A DNA stretch of 64,000 nt from Ichthyophis bannanicus (taxonomy: Eukaryota > Chordata > Amphibia > Gymnophiona > Ichthyophiidae), in contig CM066033.1 in the NCBI GenBank assembly GCA_033557465.1, positions 908,636,808-908,700,807 of the forward strand. Direction: 5' to 3'. The stretch's first letter is position 1, and every line of letters begins with the position of its first letter. The position numbers and the translations under genes were made by a program. The notes below the pieces were generated by a model. That model worked only from the letters and a program-made list of their open reading frames with translations. It was not told the origin of the DNA and ran no database searches. Below are positions 10,288 to 23,019 of this stretch, piece by piece.

Positions 10288-11035
10288 TCTTTTTATTATT
10301 ATTGGTTTTGCACATAATAATCAAACCTTAGATCAAGCTGAACAAAAGCTTCTATCCCAACTCCCCAAATATATCCCCAATTATACACACTGAAAATATA
10401 ACCGTCAACCAACACAAGACCTCCTACAAATCCCAAGTTCAGCACACCCTCCCACCCCTGCTCCTAGTCTACCACTATAGTGGAAATGTTTCAATCTACT
10501 TCCTATCCCTTGTCCCTCCCTCCACCCTGTACCCTCCCTTCCCCCAAGCAGCACTCGCCTTCTCCCCTGTTACATTCCATCCACACTCTGCCTCTACCAT
10601 GTTCGAAGAAAACAGCCTTTCTAATATGGCTCCCACGTGGTTCAAATGGCACAGACCTTTCCCACTCCTAAATGGGGGGGGGGGGGGATGGGCGCTTCTC
10701 AGATTTTTAATGATGCACTCCTCTCCCTTGGGGCTAAGATATCTATGAGTGGCAGCCATAGTTCTAGAAAGAGCTCCCAGTGTTTCCTCCCAAGTTGTTT
10801 TGCTGTTAACCGCTCCATGTGCATTAGATCCATAAGTACCTGCTCCCATTGCCCCACTCCCAGAGGCCCTCCCTCCACCCAGTGGCGCAGCAATACCCTC
10901 TTTACCATTAAAAAGCCTTTTTCAAGGAATGACTTATGTTGAGAGACTACCAGATGTCCCTCCAACTCCCAACTGTGAAAGAGGCATATGTCCACCGACG
11001 GGGTCACAGAGATCCAAAAAGGATTGGATGCATGG
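10288..11035 (-). mobile_element. L1/Tx1-like LINE 3' end
   Basis: Minus-strand 11035-10699 encodes an ORF2 C-terminal tail (WISVTPSVDICLFHSWELEG, later LMDLMHMERLTA, then ELWLPLIDIL). This resembles the ME.LTA...W.P...YL tail of L1/Tx1-clade ORF2. A 3' untranslated part follows, ending with an AATAATAATAAAAAG-like signal at about 10290. A G10 run near 10676 breaks the sequence locally. It is 5'-truncated. Clade call is tentative. Confidence 0.45.
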
Positions 11036-12034
11036 GTGTCCCGTCGTGTGGTGTGTGTGTCAGGGGCGCCATCTGCAGCACAGTTGATCCAGTAGCAGTA
11101 TGGGTGGGCTGGGGGCAGGGGCACATGCAGCCACTTACACCTCTCCCATGCATGGAGCCATCTTTGTGGTGGCCATGCCACTAAATGGCAACAGCAACAG
11201 GTCTGGGACTGCATCTGTGGTGCCTGCTGGCTGCCATGCATCGCATTTGTGAATGAACAGTGGCATGCTGGGAGTTCCATGTGTATGTTCCCCACCATGT
11301 ACCTGACCCGCACCCCCATGACAGCCCCCAGGTGTGTGCCAGCTGTAGTGGGCAATAGGTGGGTGACAGACAGCCAAAGGACTGGTGGACCATGTGATAT
11401 GTATTTCCCAGCTGTGGCAGCCATGGCCACCATGCCATGGATGCACATGTCCAGACACAGGGGCCTCCATGCAGGCTACCATTGAGGGACATCCCCGTAT
11501 ACATGTCATGATATATGTGGGGTCCGGGGGGGGGGACATGGTACATGGCTGGGTGGACACTGCACATTTGGTCTGACCCCTCACTGTTGTCTGTGTTTTC
11601 ACAAGTACCCCTGCTGTAGCTCCACAGGCAGCAGTGCCTGCTCCTCTGACAGTGTCCATGGAGGATGTCACAGGTGGGGGGGGGGGGGGAGGAGGCCCGC
11701 CTGATGCCCTACTGCCATCCACGGCTGATTCCACTGCACTACAGCAGCTGCATGATGTCCTTGGACCGGATGATCAGGAGCTCCATGTCCCATCCCCATC
11801 GCCTCCACCACAGCAGACTATTGACAATGGTGATGACCAGGAGTGCAGCGACACCTGCATCGATGTACTGAGCATCTGCTTGCACACAGTACTGCCCAGC
11901 AGGTGTGGTCCGAGCAACAGCTGGAGCTGCTGCAACAGTCCACGGAATGAAAATGGAGGTTCATTTGGATGTTAATTAATGGACCTAACAATATAGTCCA
12001 AAGTGGTGAAGTGAAATAACAATAAAATACCTTG
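11036..12034. other. GC-rich repeat-like stretch, family not recognised
   Basis: Several overlapping frames on both strands, none with a domain I know. 11600-11970 (plus) is rich in P, S and Q-type codons with a poly-G tract at 11677. It might be the remains of an accessory gene of a DNA transposon, but I cannot support that. Confidence 0.3.
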
Positions 12035-12036
12035 TA

Positions 12037-12500
12037 CAGTCAAACCTCGGTTTTCGTATGCCCTAGTTTTCGTATGATTCGGGTTTTTGTTGACTTTTTT
12101 CGTTAAGATTTTGTCCCAGTTTTCGTACATTGTCTCGGTTTTCATACAGTTGAAAATGGAGCACCCTCTTGTGGCCAGAAGTGGGATTTTCTTTATTTTG
12201 ATTCTCTTGCTGATTGACTGTCTTCCATATGCCAACAAGAGTCTTCAATAAAGGTAAAGTGATGTTTAATGTTCATTTATCCATTTCATTAGTCATTTAT
12301 ATTTATTTCTCATTGTTTTCTGTATGTAAAAATATAGTTATTATCTATAAAATGTATTTTTTGTTAATATTTTTGGGTGTCTGGAACAGATTAATTGGAT
12401 TTACATTATTTCTTATGGGAAATATTGCTTCAGTTTTCATGCATTCGGTTTTAGTCAGACTTTTTCAAACGGATTAATCACGAAAACCAAGGTTCCACTG
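12037..12500. mobile_element. Tigger/pogo-type foldback, 464 bp
   Basis: Inverted termini CAGTCAAACCTCGGTTTTCG (left) and CGAAAACCAAGGTTCCACTG (right) are bounded by TA on each side (12035-12036 and 12501-12502). The interior has the TTTCCCATAAGAAATAATG-like stretch (minus strand) seen in non-autonomous Tigger elements. No transposase is encoded. Confidence 0.85.
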
Positions 12501-12532
12501 TATATATATATATAAAAAAAAAAAAAAACTGA

Positions 12533-13770
12533 AAAGTTGTGAGTGCATATGTATTCATCTCTTTTGCTACTAAACCCCTAAATAAGATGTGTTCCAGCCA
12601 ATTAAACTCAGAAGTCACATAATTAGTTGATTAGGGTCCACCTGTGTGCAAACAGGTGAGCCCTGTCACATGATGCCTGTATAAATATAGCTGTTCTGAA
12701 AGGCCCCTGACTCTGTAACATCATTAAGCAAGCAACATGAAGACCAAGGAGCACTCCAAACATGTCTGAGACAAAGTTGTGGAGAAGTATAGATCAGGGA
12801 TGCGTTATAAAAAAATATCCCAAATTCTAAATATCCCACAGAGCACCATTAAATCCATTATAACAAAATAGAAAGAATATGGCACCACTACAAACCTGAC
12901 AAGAGAAGGCCGCCCACAAAACTCACAGACCAGGCAAGAAGGACATTAATCAGAGATGCTACAAAGACAAGAAGGATAACACTGAAGAAGCTGCAAAGAT
13001 CCACAGCGGAGATGGAAGTATCTGTCCATTGGACCACTTTAAGCCATACACTCCACAGAGCGGGGCTTTATGGAAGAGTGGCCAGAAAAAAAGCTATTGC
13101 TTAAAGAAAGAAATAAGAAAGCATGTTTGGAGTTTGCACAACAGCATGTGGTGGACCCCCCAAACACATGGAAGAAGGTTCTTTGGACAGATGAGACGAA
13201 AATTGAACCTTTTGGCCATCATGGGAAGCTCCATATGTGGCACAAATCTAACACTTCCCATCACCCTGAGAACACCATTCCCACAGTGAAACATGGTGGT
13301 GGCAGCATCATGCTATGAGGATGTTTTTTATTGGCAAGGACAAGTAAACTGGTCAGGATTGAAGGAACGATGGATGGTACTAAATACAGGGAAATTCTTG
13401 AAGAAAACCTGTTTCAGTCTGCCAGAGATTTGAGACTGGGACGAACGTTTACCTTCCATCAGGACAATGACCCTAAAGATACTGCTAAAGCTGATTTAAA
13501 GGGAAACATTTAAATGTCTTGGAATGGCAGACCTCAATACAATTGAAAATCTGTGGCATTACTTGAAGATTGCCGTACACCAATGCAACCCATCTAACTT
13601 GAACGAGTTGGAGCAGTTTTGCCTTAAAGAAGGGGTGAAAATCCCAATGGCTAGATGTGCTAAGCTAATGGAGACATACCCCAAGAGATTTATACCTGTA
13701 ATTGCAGCAAAAGGTGGCTCTACAATGTATTGACTTTGGGAGTGAATACACATGTACACTCCTGCTTTCA
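12533..13770 (+). pseudogene. Tc1-like transposase element, inactivated
   Basis: A plus-strand Tc1/mariner element with a broken DD34E transposase. Pieces include TKTRRITLKKLQRS-like helix-turn-helix remnants near 12965-13000. The first catalytic D is in [10 protein letters not shown] (13177-13206), followed by HGGGSIML (13294-13318). The second D is in FHQDNDPKDTAK (13456-13491). The third acid is in DLNTIENLWHYLK (13527-13566). Stops and frameshifts at about 13070, 13318 and 13510 separate them. Inverted ends are GAGTGCATATGTATTCA (12542) and TGAATACACATGTACACTC (13743). Transposase would catalyse cut-and-paste at TA sites; this copy cannot. Confidence 0.85.
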
Positions 13771-13774
13771 GTTT

Positions 13775-15055
13775 TCTTTTTTGTCTTAATTTTTGTTTGT
13801 GTTCCAATCAAGGATATTTTGCACCTTCAAAGTCGTAGGCATGTTGTATATATCACATGGTGCTAATCCCCAAAACTCCATCTTAATTCCAGGTTGTAAT
13901 GCAACAAAACAGGACAGGAATGAATACTTTAGCAATGCACTGTATCTAATGTGTCACAATCCAACTACCAGGCTATGAGCAAGCAACCAAAGTTTCCCAT
14001 AAAAATATTCTTATATCCTATTTTTCTTTCCATTACAAAAAGGGGGACACAGAGAGGGAATGTTTTAAGGCAATTTACCCGTTAATGAAATTATCACAAT
14101 TTCTCATAAGGAGTATTAATCATGTGGCATGTTTCTTAAGACGGTTCTGGAATCTTTCATAGGGCTGTGCAAGTCAGCTCATTCTTTCTACAGAACTGTG
14201 GAATTTCAAAATGATTTTCTGTATTGATTCCATCATTCTATAACTCCCAGAGCGGATCTTATTACAGATCTCATACAAAATCAAATTAATAGAGTTGTAA
14301 ATATGAATTCCCACAGTGCAACCAGACAAATATGAAGTAGAATGGTCTCCAAGTTTCAAAACAAAGCAAGCAGCATGCAATTCAATGAAACCTCTCCTGA
14401 AATATTATTTCATGAAAGATGATTGTTGCACTGTACAATTTAGTTTGCTGCTGCATAGTTTTCTAGAACATATTTAATTCCTACAGTCTAATAACCATTA
14501 TTACATACATAGTACTTCAGCTTCACAAAAATCAGAGAATAAATAATGTAGTTTCAGTTACCATGTGTGATGCTCTTTGTCTATAAATATCAGCTAAAAT
14601 GCTTACATATTCAGAGGCCAACAATGCACTTAATAGTATAGTCATTTTTATTTGTTTTATATATCAAAACATTTCTACATGGGTTTTTAGCACTTGAAAG
14701 CATTTCTACATTTTTTATAGCACTAAGAAGCTCTCCTTTATGGAAGTATGACATATTGGAATTTAAAATATGCTTATCCTATGATGGTCATTTCCAAATA
14801 GTGCATGCTATCTGCTGGGGGTTTCTTTTGGATCTATGAAAATATATGTATATATAATGTATGCATTTATATTGCGTTAATATGGAAAAGCACTAATACA
14901 GACAGCAGTGGTGTATTTTCAGTAATAGTCCAAGATGAGTTGCATGATACCTATTTCCCTGTCCTCAGAGGAATCACATTCAAAGTGCTCTCCTTAAACA
15001 AAATGTATGTACCTAAAGGAATCATTTTAGCTCTATAGGTCATATGGAGGCAGAT
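13775..15055. other. No recognised feature
   Basis: AT-rich sequence with only short chance frames; no repeat family recognised. Confidence 0.4.
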
Positions 15056-15500
15056 TCAGCACTGTGTATGTCCGGGCTGCCCGGATGGCCAATATATGAT
15101 TGGGGCTGATTAGTATCCAATTCTGCAACTGCGGAAGTCATGCATTTCCTTGGTTGAAGAATCAAGGCACTTAGATGGCCTGGCATGCACAGGATTCAGA
15201 TCAGGAGGATGTCCAGGAATTTGCCCGTCCAGCCCACTCACTGTTCCGGCTGGTGTGCTGGTGCCATGGCATCCCGTTGCCATGGCACTGGCACGTCTAG
15301 CAGGAACACCCAATGCCTGACTGCAGTACAAGCCCCTTTCCCCATCACCAGACCCTCGGCAGGGGCAGCCAGGGCCAGGATCGGGTGGCGGGACATCCCC
15401 TGCGGCGGCGCAATGTCTATGGGGGATGCAGGCCCCGATCATCCCCGCGTCCGGCACTTATTCCATCTTCAAGTGCTGGCTAAAATGCCTTACCTGGACT
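15056..15500. other. GC-rich island-like repeat segment, unassigned
   Basis: Sharply GC-rich relative to its neighbours, with CCATGGCATCCCGTTGCCATGG near-palindromes around 15265-15290. The frames on both strands are probably chance products of GC richness. It may be a foldback DNA element, but I could not define its ends. Confidence 0.3.
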
Positions 15501-15574
15501 TTTAAGCAGGGGTGACCCAAGAGTGATGCAGGGCCATGTACAGAGACTCATTGGATGGCCTCATTTGCATATCT

Positions 15575-15868
15575 GGAGTGGAGGAGTGGCCTAGTGGTTG
15601 GGGCAAGGTACTTCAGGCCAGAAGGTCAGGGGTTCAAATCCCACTAGAGAACAGCAATCTTGGGCTGGAAGGACTGGGGTTTCTAGTCCCACAGGTGCTC
15701 CTTGTGGTCTTGGGCAAGCCACTTAACCCTCCATAGCCCATGTTTCCTGTAAAATAGTTATCTCCAAGTTATAATGCCCTGTTCAATGTAATTTCAGTTT
15801 GTTCAATGTAAACCGCACTGATGCAGAATAGCGCGGTATATAAGAGAATGTAAATAAATAAATAAATC
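15575..15868 (+). mobile_element. tRNA-headed CORE-type SINE with L2-like tail
   Basis: The head resembles a tRNA: A-box-like GTGGCCTAGTGG and B-box-like GGTTCAAATCCC. The middle (CTTGGGCAAGCCACTTAACC... then TGTAAAATAG) resembles the CORE domain of MIR-type SINEs. The tail (TTCAATGTAAACCGCACTGA...CGGTATATAAG, then AAAT repeats) matches the 3' end of the L2-like LINE at 57204-60636. RNA polymerase III transcribes such SINEs and the partner LINE copies them. It sits inside hAT-like copy 3. Confidence 0.85.
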
Positions 15869-16225
15869 TAATGGACATTATTTGCATACATTTAATTTAT
15901 TTTATTTTAAAATGTATATATTGCTTATCTAAAACTTTAGGCGGCTTTCAAAAGGAGTCCTTCACAAGCCTCTTGTTTCTCCTGGCAATGACTTAGGGGC
16001 ATGTTTACTAAATATTAATGTGCGTTTAGTGCCACTGTGCCAATAGAAAAAAATGGGTGTTCATGCACTTATCGCACATTAACATTTGTGAATGAACATT
16101 AACTTTTAGTAAACAGGCCTCTTAATGAATGTCCAAATACTACTCGCATGGGCAGTGAGGATAAAGAAAGACTACCAGATTTCTACATCACTATACTCCA
16201 CTGCCAATTGCCAGGCACATTAGGA

Positions 16226-16609
16226 AGTACTATAAACCCTGTCCATTTATTTATTTATTTATTTATTTATTTAATTGGATTTCTATACTGCCTTATCATA
16301 CAATCAAAGCGGTCTTACAAACAAAGATATTAAGAGTATTAGTGAGAAAATGTAAAGAAATAAAAGTTAAAGTTATGGTATAATGTGTTAGAGTGAGTTG
16401 CATTATCTACATAGTGAGCTATACTATAATGTGAGCTATTATACAATATGTATATGATTTACATTCCAGACAAATTAAGTTAGTTAATTGCATGACCGTA
16501 GTGTTCTATAAACAAAGATGTTTTCAGTTGCTTTCTAAAGTCATTGATGTCCTGAGCTGCTCTCAGCTCATTAGGTAGAGAGTTCCAGATGGAAGGTGCA
16601 GCAAAAGAG
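16226..16609 (-). mobile_element. L2-type LINE 3' end
   Basis: The minus strand reads APSIWNSLPNELRAAQ...FRKQLKTSLF, the ORF2 C-terminus of L2-clade LINEs. A tail follows with TGTAAGACCGCTTTGAT...GGCAGTATAGAAATCC and TAAA repeats. It interrupts the conserved 5' part of hAT-like copy 3 between CTGTCCATTT and AACCCATAGC, which are contiguous in the other two copies. Confidence 0.8.
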
Positions 16610-17419
16610 AACCCATAGCAAACCCACCGTATCATAACAGCACTACCAGGACTCACAAAGCATCAAACCCTACCTATCAAAAGGCAACACTGCAAATATT
16701 AAACCAATACATCTCAGAGAATACGAATACATCTCCTATTGGGGAAAGAGAACAAGTGAGACTGTCACATAGAAACTACATGAAAGGAATACCTCAGCTC
16801 GGTTACACATGCAGAACATAGACCACCACTAAACAAAAAACAAGGGATCACAATTTAGAAATATGAAAACAATAATTAAACTGGAACCCCAAAAGGCAAA
16901 CTTGGAATGTACAGCAACACTGGAGAAATAAAACTATAAATTAATTTCCTCTTGTACTAAACAAAATGCAAAGACATTAATGATGCACATTTCCCAGAGC
17001 TGATATATTCTGGTTAATAAATTCAAATTTTGTTGTTTGGGCATTTTATTTATCATTCACAATTGCTCCAGTCACTTTCTTCTGGTTTATTTGAGTTTCC
17101 TGCTAACTCTATTGTTTGCTGTCCATTTTCTACTTTTTTCCATTCTCTTTTTACATCTGCTCTAACATTCTGATCTTTCCCCTTTTGCTTTTTCCTCCAT
17201 TTCTCTCTTTATTCCTTTTTCATCCACTCAAATTTCACCCTTCCATCCTCAAGTCCCTACTTACTCTCCCAATACCCGCCAATCATAGATTTTTCTTCCC
17301 TCCCACACAAAATATCTTTTCCCCTTTCCATCCTCACTGCCCCAGCTTCTTTTTTTCTCTCACCAGCCCCATCCCTTTCTACTCCTCCCCAACATCAGCT
17401 CCCTTCTAGTTCCAGCCCC

Positions 17420-18060
17420 TACCAGCATCCATTCCCTTCCAGTCCCATTCTCCCATCTCCTTACATGAGCTCATTTGCAGTTCTAGCCCCCAGTCTTTTT
17501 CCAGGGCCAGCAGTTCTCTCCTCCCCACCCCCCATCAGCCCATTTCTAGTCCAAGCCCCCAGTTTTCTTCTAGGGTCATCAGCCCTTTTCCAGTCCTAGC
17601 CCCCCAAGCCCATTCCAATCATAGCCCTCCCTTCAGCCCATGTCCAGTGCTAGCCCCCATAAGCCCATTATCAGTCCTAACCACTCCTGATCAGCCCATT
17701 ACCAGTCCTAGCCCCCCATCAGCCCATTTCCATATCTAGCCCCCCGATCAGCCCCATTTCTGGCCCCAGCCTATTTCCAGTGCTAGCTCCCCCCGATCAG
17801 CCCATTACCAGTTCTAGCCCCCACTGACCAGCCCATTTCCAGTCCTAGCCTCCCCATACCCCCCTCCCCATCATCCCATTACCGGTCTTAGCCTCCCCAT
17901 CAGCCCATTTCCAGTCCTAGCTCCCCCTCCGATCAGCACATTACCAGTCCTAGCCCCCCTGACCAGCCTTTTTCCAGTCCTAGCCCCCCCCAGTCAGTCC
18001 ATTTCCAGTCTTAGACCTCCCCGATCAGCCCATTTCCATTCCTAGCCCCCTCCAAACCCC
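17420..18060. repeat. C-rich minisatellite of hAT-like copy 3
   Basis: Degenerate tandem units of roughly 25-40 bp built on AGCCCATT(A/T)CCAGTCCTAG followed by a run of C. The same array type occupies the same position in the other two copies. Confidence 0.85.
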
Positions 18061-18155
18061 CCCCCCCACACCCCCGGCCCGTCCATTGTGCGTGGATGTT
18101 GTCCACACATGGCCCTACGCTTCAATATCCACGCACAATGGAGGGGCCGGCCCTG

Positions 18156-18650
18156 TTTTTAAAGAATTTGCATAAGTTGAAGTATTTTATAACTTACGTA
18201 AGTAGATTTGCCCTCTGCCCAAGCTCCGTCATTGTTTACCCCCACACTGAAAGTATGTGCCATTGGCCTGATGTGCATACTTACAGAATAGTGTCCTGCT
18301 AAAGTAAGCATGCAATAGTCCAATTACATGGAGAAGTCACTGAAAATATGTGATTTATGTGCATTGATGGTACATAAGTTTATGCAGTCCCTTATAAACC
18401 TTTTAAATGGTCAAATTATTAATTTTGATTTGATGTGGTTTGGAGGAGGGACTAAAAGTTAATCATTGAATGGTAATATTCAGCTGGTTACCATATAGCC
18501 TATCCATCCAAGTCAGATCACATAAGCAGCAGCTATAGCTTTAAATTAATAAGCTACATTGGCATTACTTTAGCCCACTTCAATACTTGGGTACTGTAGC
18601 GGATTATGATACTGTTGGTTACAGAATGCTACTTATGGGCTTGCTATCAT
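18156..18650. other. No recognised feature
   Basis: AT-rich sequence after the hAT-like element; no ORF or family recognised. Confidence 0.4.
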
Positions 18651-18654
18651 TTCT

Positions 18655-18835
18655 GGGAGGGGAGGAGTAGCCTAGTGGTTAGCACACTGACTTGATAGCC
18701 AAGAGACCAGCGTTCAATTTCCACTAGCACGTTGCCCTTAGGTGAGTCACTTCACCCTCCATTGCCTTTGAAGAAAGGCCTGGCAATCTACTCCCAAGAA
18801 AACTCAGGAATCAGCATTGCCTTTTATTTCTGAGT
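18655..18835 (+). mobile_element. tRNA-headed SINE, second type, degraded
   Basis: GGAGGAGTAGCCTAGTGGTT then CGTTCAATTTCCACTAG form the A- and B-box-like head. GGTGAGTCACTTCACCCTCC and GAAAGGCCTGGCAATCTACT match the body of the better-preserved copy at 51255. The tail is lost or unrecognisable. Confidence 0.75.
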
Positions 18836-21035
18836 TCTAGGGTGTATGCCATCCAATCCAGGTGATGTGCCACTCTAATTTGTCAATTTGCTCTTATACA
18901 TTTAAAAAGAACCAAACTTTTTAAAATTATCATAATTGTGCACCTTCTATATATGCACAGCTTTTTTGCACATGCAAATCAATTGTGTGTGTGCTTATTC
19001 ATAGGTACAGTATATGCCAGGATCGTACCAAGCTATAAATGCACTCTGGGCTACTCAAGAACCCGGGGCACCCTTCCTTATCTAGCCGCCTGCAGGAACT
19101 GGCTTTTAATGGGCTTCCTGGAAGCCCAGTGATGACATCTGTGCTCCTTCTGTATTTACACCCTGTGTGGCTATAGCGCTCACACAGCCCTGGTATGGTC
19201 CTGGTGTGTATTATTAATTTTTAGGCACCTAAAGAGAACAGAAATGTATATGCCTACTTTTGACAAAAGGTCCCGATGCAACCAGTTCAAGAGCTGGCAT
19301 CGGACCCACAGGTATAGGAACCAAAGCTGATAGCAGTATTGGAGTTACTGGGCTGTCAATACCCGTGGTACTGCAATGGTCAGTAGCTTCTCCAAGGTCC
19401 TTTCGATAGCCAAAAAGTGCTGATCGATGGATGCTACCGGGTTTATTGCAATATGGGGCTGATAGCCACCATCCCCAGAGCACGGTACCAGTAACTCTCC
19501 AGAGATCAATGCCTCAGGAGTGTCCTGGTGCCCCTGAGTGGCTTTGGAGGGTTGGTCCGGGGCTGCTTAACAGGCCTGTCAGTATCGAATGCACCTTTCA
19601 ATGCATCCCTTGGACAATGAGACCTCAATAATTGATATTGGACTTCGATGCCGATACTGATTTTGACTTATGTTTAGATTTTTTGGAGACCTTAGAGCCA
19701 GTAGTGGAAGCTGAATTCCTTGACGATGCTGAGGCCACTGAAACTGAATCCAGGGCAAAGAGTGAGTCATACTTTTTGGCCCTGTTCAGTAGGCCTTGTT
19801 TGGTCATTTGCTTGCACAAAGGACAGCTGTCTGGTCTAGGTCCGGGCCCAAACATTTAAGTCACCAATCATGGGAATCAGTGGCTGACATAGTGCCGGAG
19901 CACTTGGAACATTTTTTAAAGCAACTGACGTGTTTGTCCATGACAGACTAAAAATATGTAGGCCTGAGGCCTAAAATGGCGGTGGAACCGTTTGAAGAAA
20001 AAAAGATAAACTGAAATAAAAGAAAAAACTTTAAAGAAAGAAGAGAGCCGGTATCCGGGAGGATACCGGCATCAACAGAAAGACAGAGCACAGTAATAAA
20101 ACAAAAAAATAAGAAAGTTTTTCAGTGGTGACAGGAAGGCTTCCTGCTGGCTACACAGAAAATGAAGAACTGAAGGTGTGAGGAAGGTGGGAAGGCAGCT
20201 GTGCAGGCGCAGTGGAGTACTCCCAAAAGCTCTCCTTTTGGATAATGGGGAGCGCTCCGTCGGTACCGTTGATACCCATCTGTGAAGACTGCATTCCTGC
20301 TTGTTCCTGGAGATATCAAAGCTATCGATTTTAGTCTCCTAAACTTTAAACCAAAATTCCCGAACTGAATGGCAAAATAATAAATAAGATAAAAATGACC
20401 TAGTTCAGATCTACAACTCCAGCATTGTTTAGAGACACTAAGACCAGCATTATGTGGCTTGTGCAGCATTGCTATGCATCACGAATAACAGATTGCATCA
20501 GACTAGCTGAAGGAGATATCCACACACTTTGACTCAGAAATCCTTGAGTACCTGACGTACCAGTTTTAGAGGAATTCCTTAAAAATGTATAGAACTATGA
20601 GGCTGGGTGACAAGACTGTAAATCAGTCTCACAAAGTAATATTAGATCAAGAGACTTTTCCAAATAATTTTGCAGATATCCTGCTCTTTTGGATTCAGTG
20701 TCACAATTGCAGCCATTGAAACAGTTCTATTTGAAGGAGACCTATAGCCGCTACAAACTATCAAATGAACCAACATCCTCACCAGCTCTTGGAGAACAAC
20801 ATTTATTGTTGTGAACTGCCATTTCAACACCTTGATATCAGCTGCTTTTTGCTCAACCAACTTCAGGGCCCGATGCCCCTTGCTTGCTAAAAAGGCTAGG
20901 TCAGAGGTTTATTGGCAATCAAGAGTTTGGAATGATGCCAGATTGATATAGCTATCAAAGTACTACACAATGCATCCAATTTGATCACATCATTCCCTGT
21001 CTTTTCCATAGTCATTGCCCCCCCCCCCCCCCTTA
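18836..21035. other. Unassigned stretch with weak coding-like fragments
   Basis: No feature I can name. On the minus strand, 19855-19625 has a C-x2-C pair followed by a Ser/Lys-rich run (SVASASSRNSASTTGSKVSK), which loosely recalls retroelement gag-like ORFs. A small perfect hairpin CCGGTATCC...GGATACCGG lies at 20049-20070. A C16 run ends the stretch at 21017-21032. Confidence 0.3.
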
Positions 21036-21036
21036 T

Positions 21037-21345
21037 CATTTCGCTACCGGTTTAAAATACTAATTCTTGCTCATAAGGCCCTTCAGACTAGCACATGTAC
21101 CTATCTGTTTGCTACGCTCATCACTTATCATCCAGCTCATCCTCTCATTTCCAACAGAATGCATCTGCTATCCCACCCATTCATTCCCATTACAAATCAA
21201 ACTGTAACTCAGCTTTTTTTTCTTTCTGAAACAGTCGCTCTGGAATTCCCTTCCCCTTTATCTCTGTGACAAGCCTTCCTATCAAAAATTTAAGACAGCG
21301 TTAAAAACATACTTCTTTGAGACTGCCTTCACAGATCTCTTGTGA
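21037..21345 (+). mobile_element. L2-type LINE 3' fragment
   Basis: Reads FRYRFKILILAHKALQ, then YLFATLI, then a VALEFPSPLSL-like region and a FKTALKTYFF-like end after stops. This is the C-terminal pattern (LTFKALN...APLWNSLP...FKK.LKTYLF) of L2-clade ORF2. Strongly 5'-truncated. Confidence 0.65.
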
Positions 21346-23019
21346 TCTGCCTTGCTGGTTACTGTCCATGACTGCTGTATCACTGGTCAACAAATCCCTA
21401 CAAAAGTCATGTTACTGAAATAAAAATAGTCATTTCTTATCAATTTTTATATGCTGAACACGAATATGACAGTGAAATTGCAAAGTTTGCTTTTGTTTTT
21501 CTGTAATCTACAAGAATTAATGTTTACATCACGAAATGCATGTCAATAGTAAATATAATAGGCCTTCGGTTAATACCTGTAAAAAACCAAGTCATAGACT
21601 ACTTCTTAGATTTTTTCACCTGTCTCTTGTACAGCTGTTCGGGAGCTTCTCTGGGGAGTGTCCAGCAGTAGTCAACCAGCATTGTAGTGGACCATTTTCC
21701 CTGGTATCTTTGCTCCATCGTTGCGATATCCTGGTCAAAACGTTCGCCCTGTTCATCACTAACCATACCACAGTTGTCAGGAAAGAAATCGAGATGTGAA
21801 TCGAGGAAATGGATCTTTAGAGACATATTGCAGCCAAGTTTCTAATACTGCATCAGCATGTCTTCTACTAGTGCCTTGTAGTTTTCTGACCTAACATTCC
21901 CGAGAAAGTATATTGACACTAGGCAAAAAGCATTCCATGCTTGTTTCGCATCACCCTGCAGCCAGGGGCGGCCCAAGGGGGGTGCGGGGCCATGTGCGGA
22001 GACTCGGTGCGGGGCCTCATTTGCATAAGTGGCCTTATTTGCATAAATATTTGCATAATGCTAACATTTATTAAGAGACATGTTTACTAAAAGTTAGTGT
22101 GTGTATGGATAAAGACAGACTAAAAGATTTCTACATTACTATAATCCAGTGCCAACCGCCAGGCACATTAGGAACTACTACAAACACTGCCCATTTAGAA
22201 CCCATAGCAAACCCGCCGTATCCTAACAGCACTACCAGAACTCACAAAGCACCATACCCTACCTATCAAAAGGCAACACTGCAAATATTAAACCAATACA
22301 TTTCAGAGAAAAACAATACATGACCTACTGGGGAAAGAGAACAAGTGGCAATGTCAAATAGGAATTACATAAACAGAATACCTCAGCTCAGTTACACATG
22401 CAGAACATAGACCATCACCAAACAAGGAATCACAATTTAGAAACAGGAAGGCAATAATTAAACTGGGAACCCCAAAAGTCAAACTTGGAATGTACAACAA
22501 CTGTAGAAATAAAACTATAAATTAATTTCCTCTTGTACCAAACAAAGCGCAGACGTTAATGATGCACATTTCCCAGAGCTTTCATATTCCAGTTAATAAA
22601 TTCAAAATAAAGAGATATCTTTCTACCTTTTGTGCATTTTTTTTCCGGTTGCAATTGCTCCAGCCACTTTCTTCTGGTTTCTTCATGTTTTCTGCTAACT
22701 CTCCATCATCTGCTGTCTCTTCTCTCTTCTAGTTTTTTTTCCATTCTCTCTCTCTCTACATCTGCTTTAACATACTAATCTTTCTCCTTTTGCTCTTTCC
22801 TCATTCCTATTTCATCCACTCACATTTTACCCCTCCATCCTCAATCCCCACTTACTCTCCCAATACCCAGCTAAGTGTAGATTTTTTACCCCTACCACAC
22901 AAAATATTTTTCCCCTCTCCATTTTACTCTCCCAGCCCCATCCCATTCTAATCCTCCCCCAACATCAGCTCCCTTCTAGTTCCAGTCTCACCCAGCATCC
23001 ATTCCCTTCTTGTCCCTGC

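Larger units (their letters stand above)
15507..18155 (+). mobile_element. Non-autonomous hAT-like element with C-rich minisatellite (copy 3)
   Basis: Starts CAGGGGTGACCCAAG and ends GGGGCCGGCCCTG, the same termini as the copies at 21963 and 44794. The flanking 8-mers CTTTTAAG and TTTTTAAA match at 6 of 8 positions, compatible with a decayed 8-bp duplication. After a 5' segment shared with the other copies (the AGACTACCAGATTTCTACAT region) comes a C-rich array (17420-18060) of units resembling CAGCCCATTTCCAGTCCTAG. A short inverted repeat precedes the 3' end (CCATTGTGCGTGGAT, 18083-18143). It contains a SINE (15575-15868) and an L2 tail (16226-16609). Confidence 0.7.

Noticed and set aside
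10936..11734. Overlapping His/Met/Cys-rich ORFs on both strands
   Set aside because: No recognisable domain, compositionally biased, and overlapping in several frames; listed only as an unassigned stretch.
15575..15650. A functional tRNA gene
   Set aside because: A- and B-box-like motifs are present but the sequence does not fold as a full tRNA and continues into a SINE body and LINE tail.
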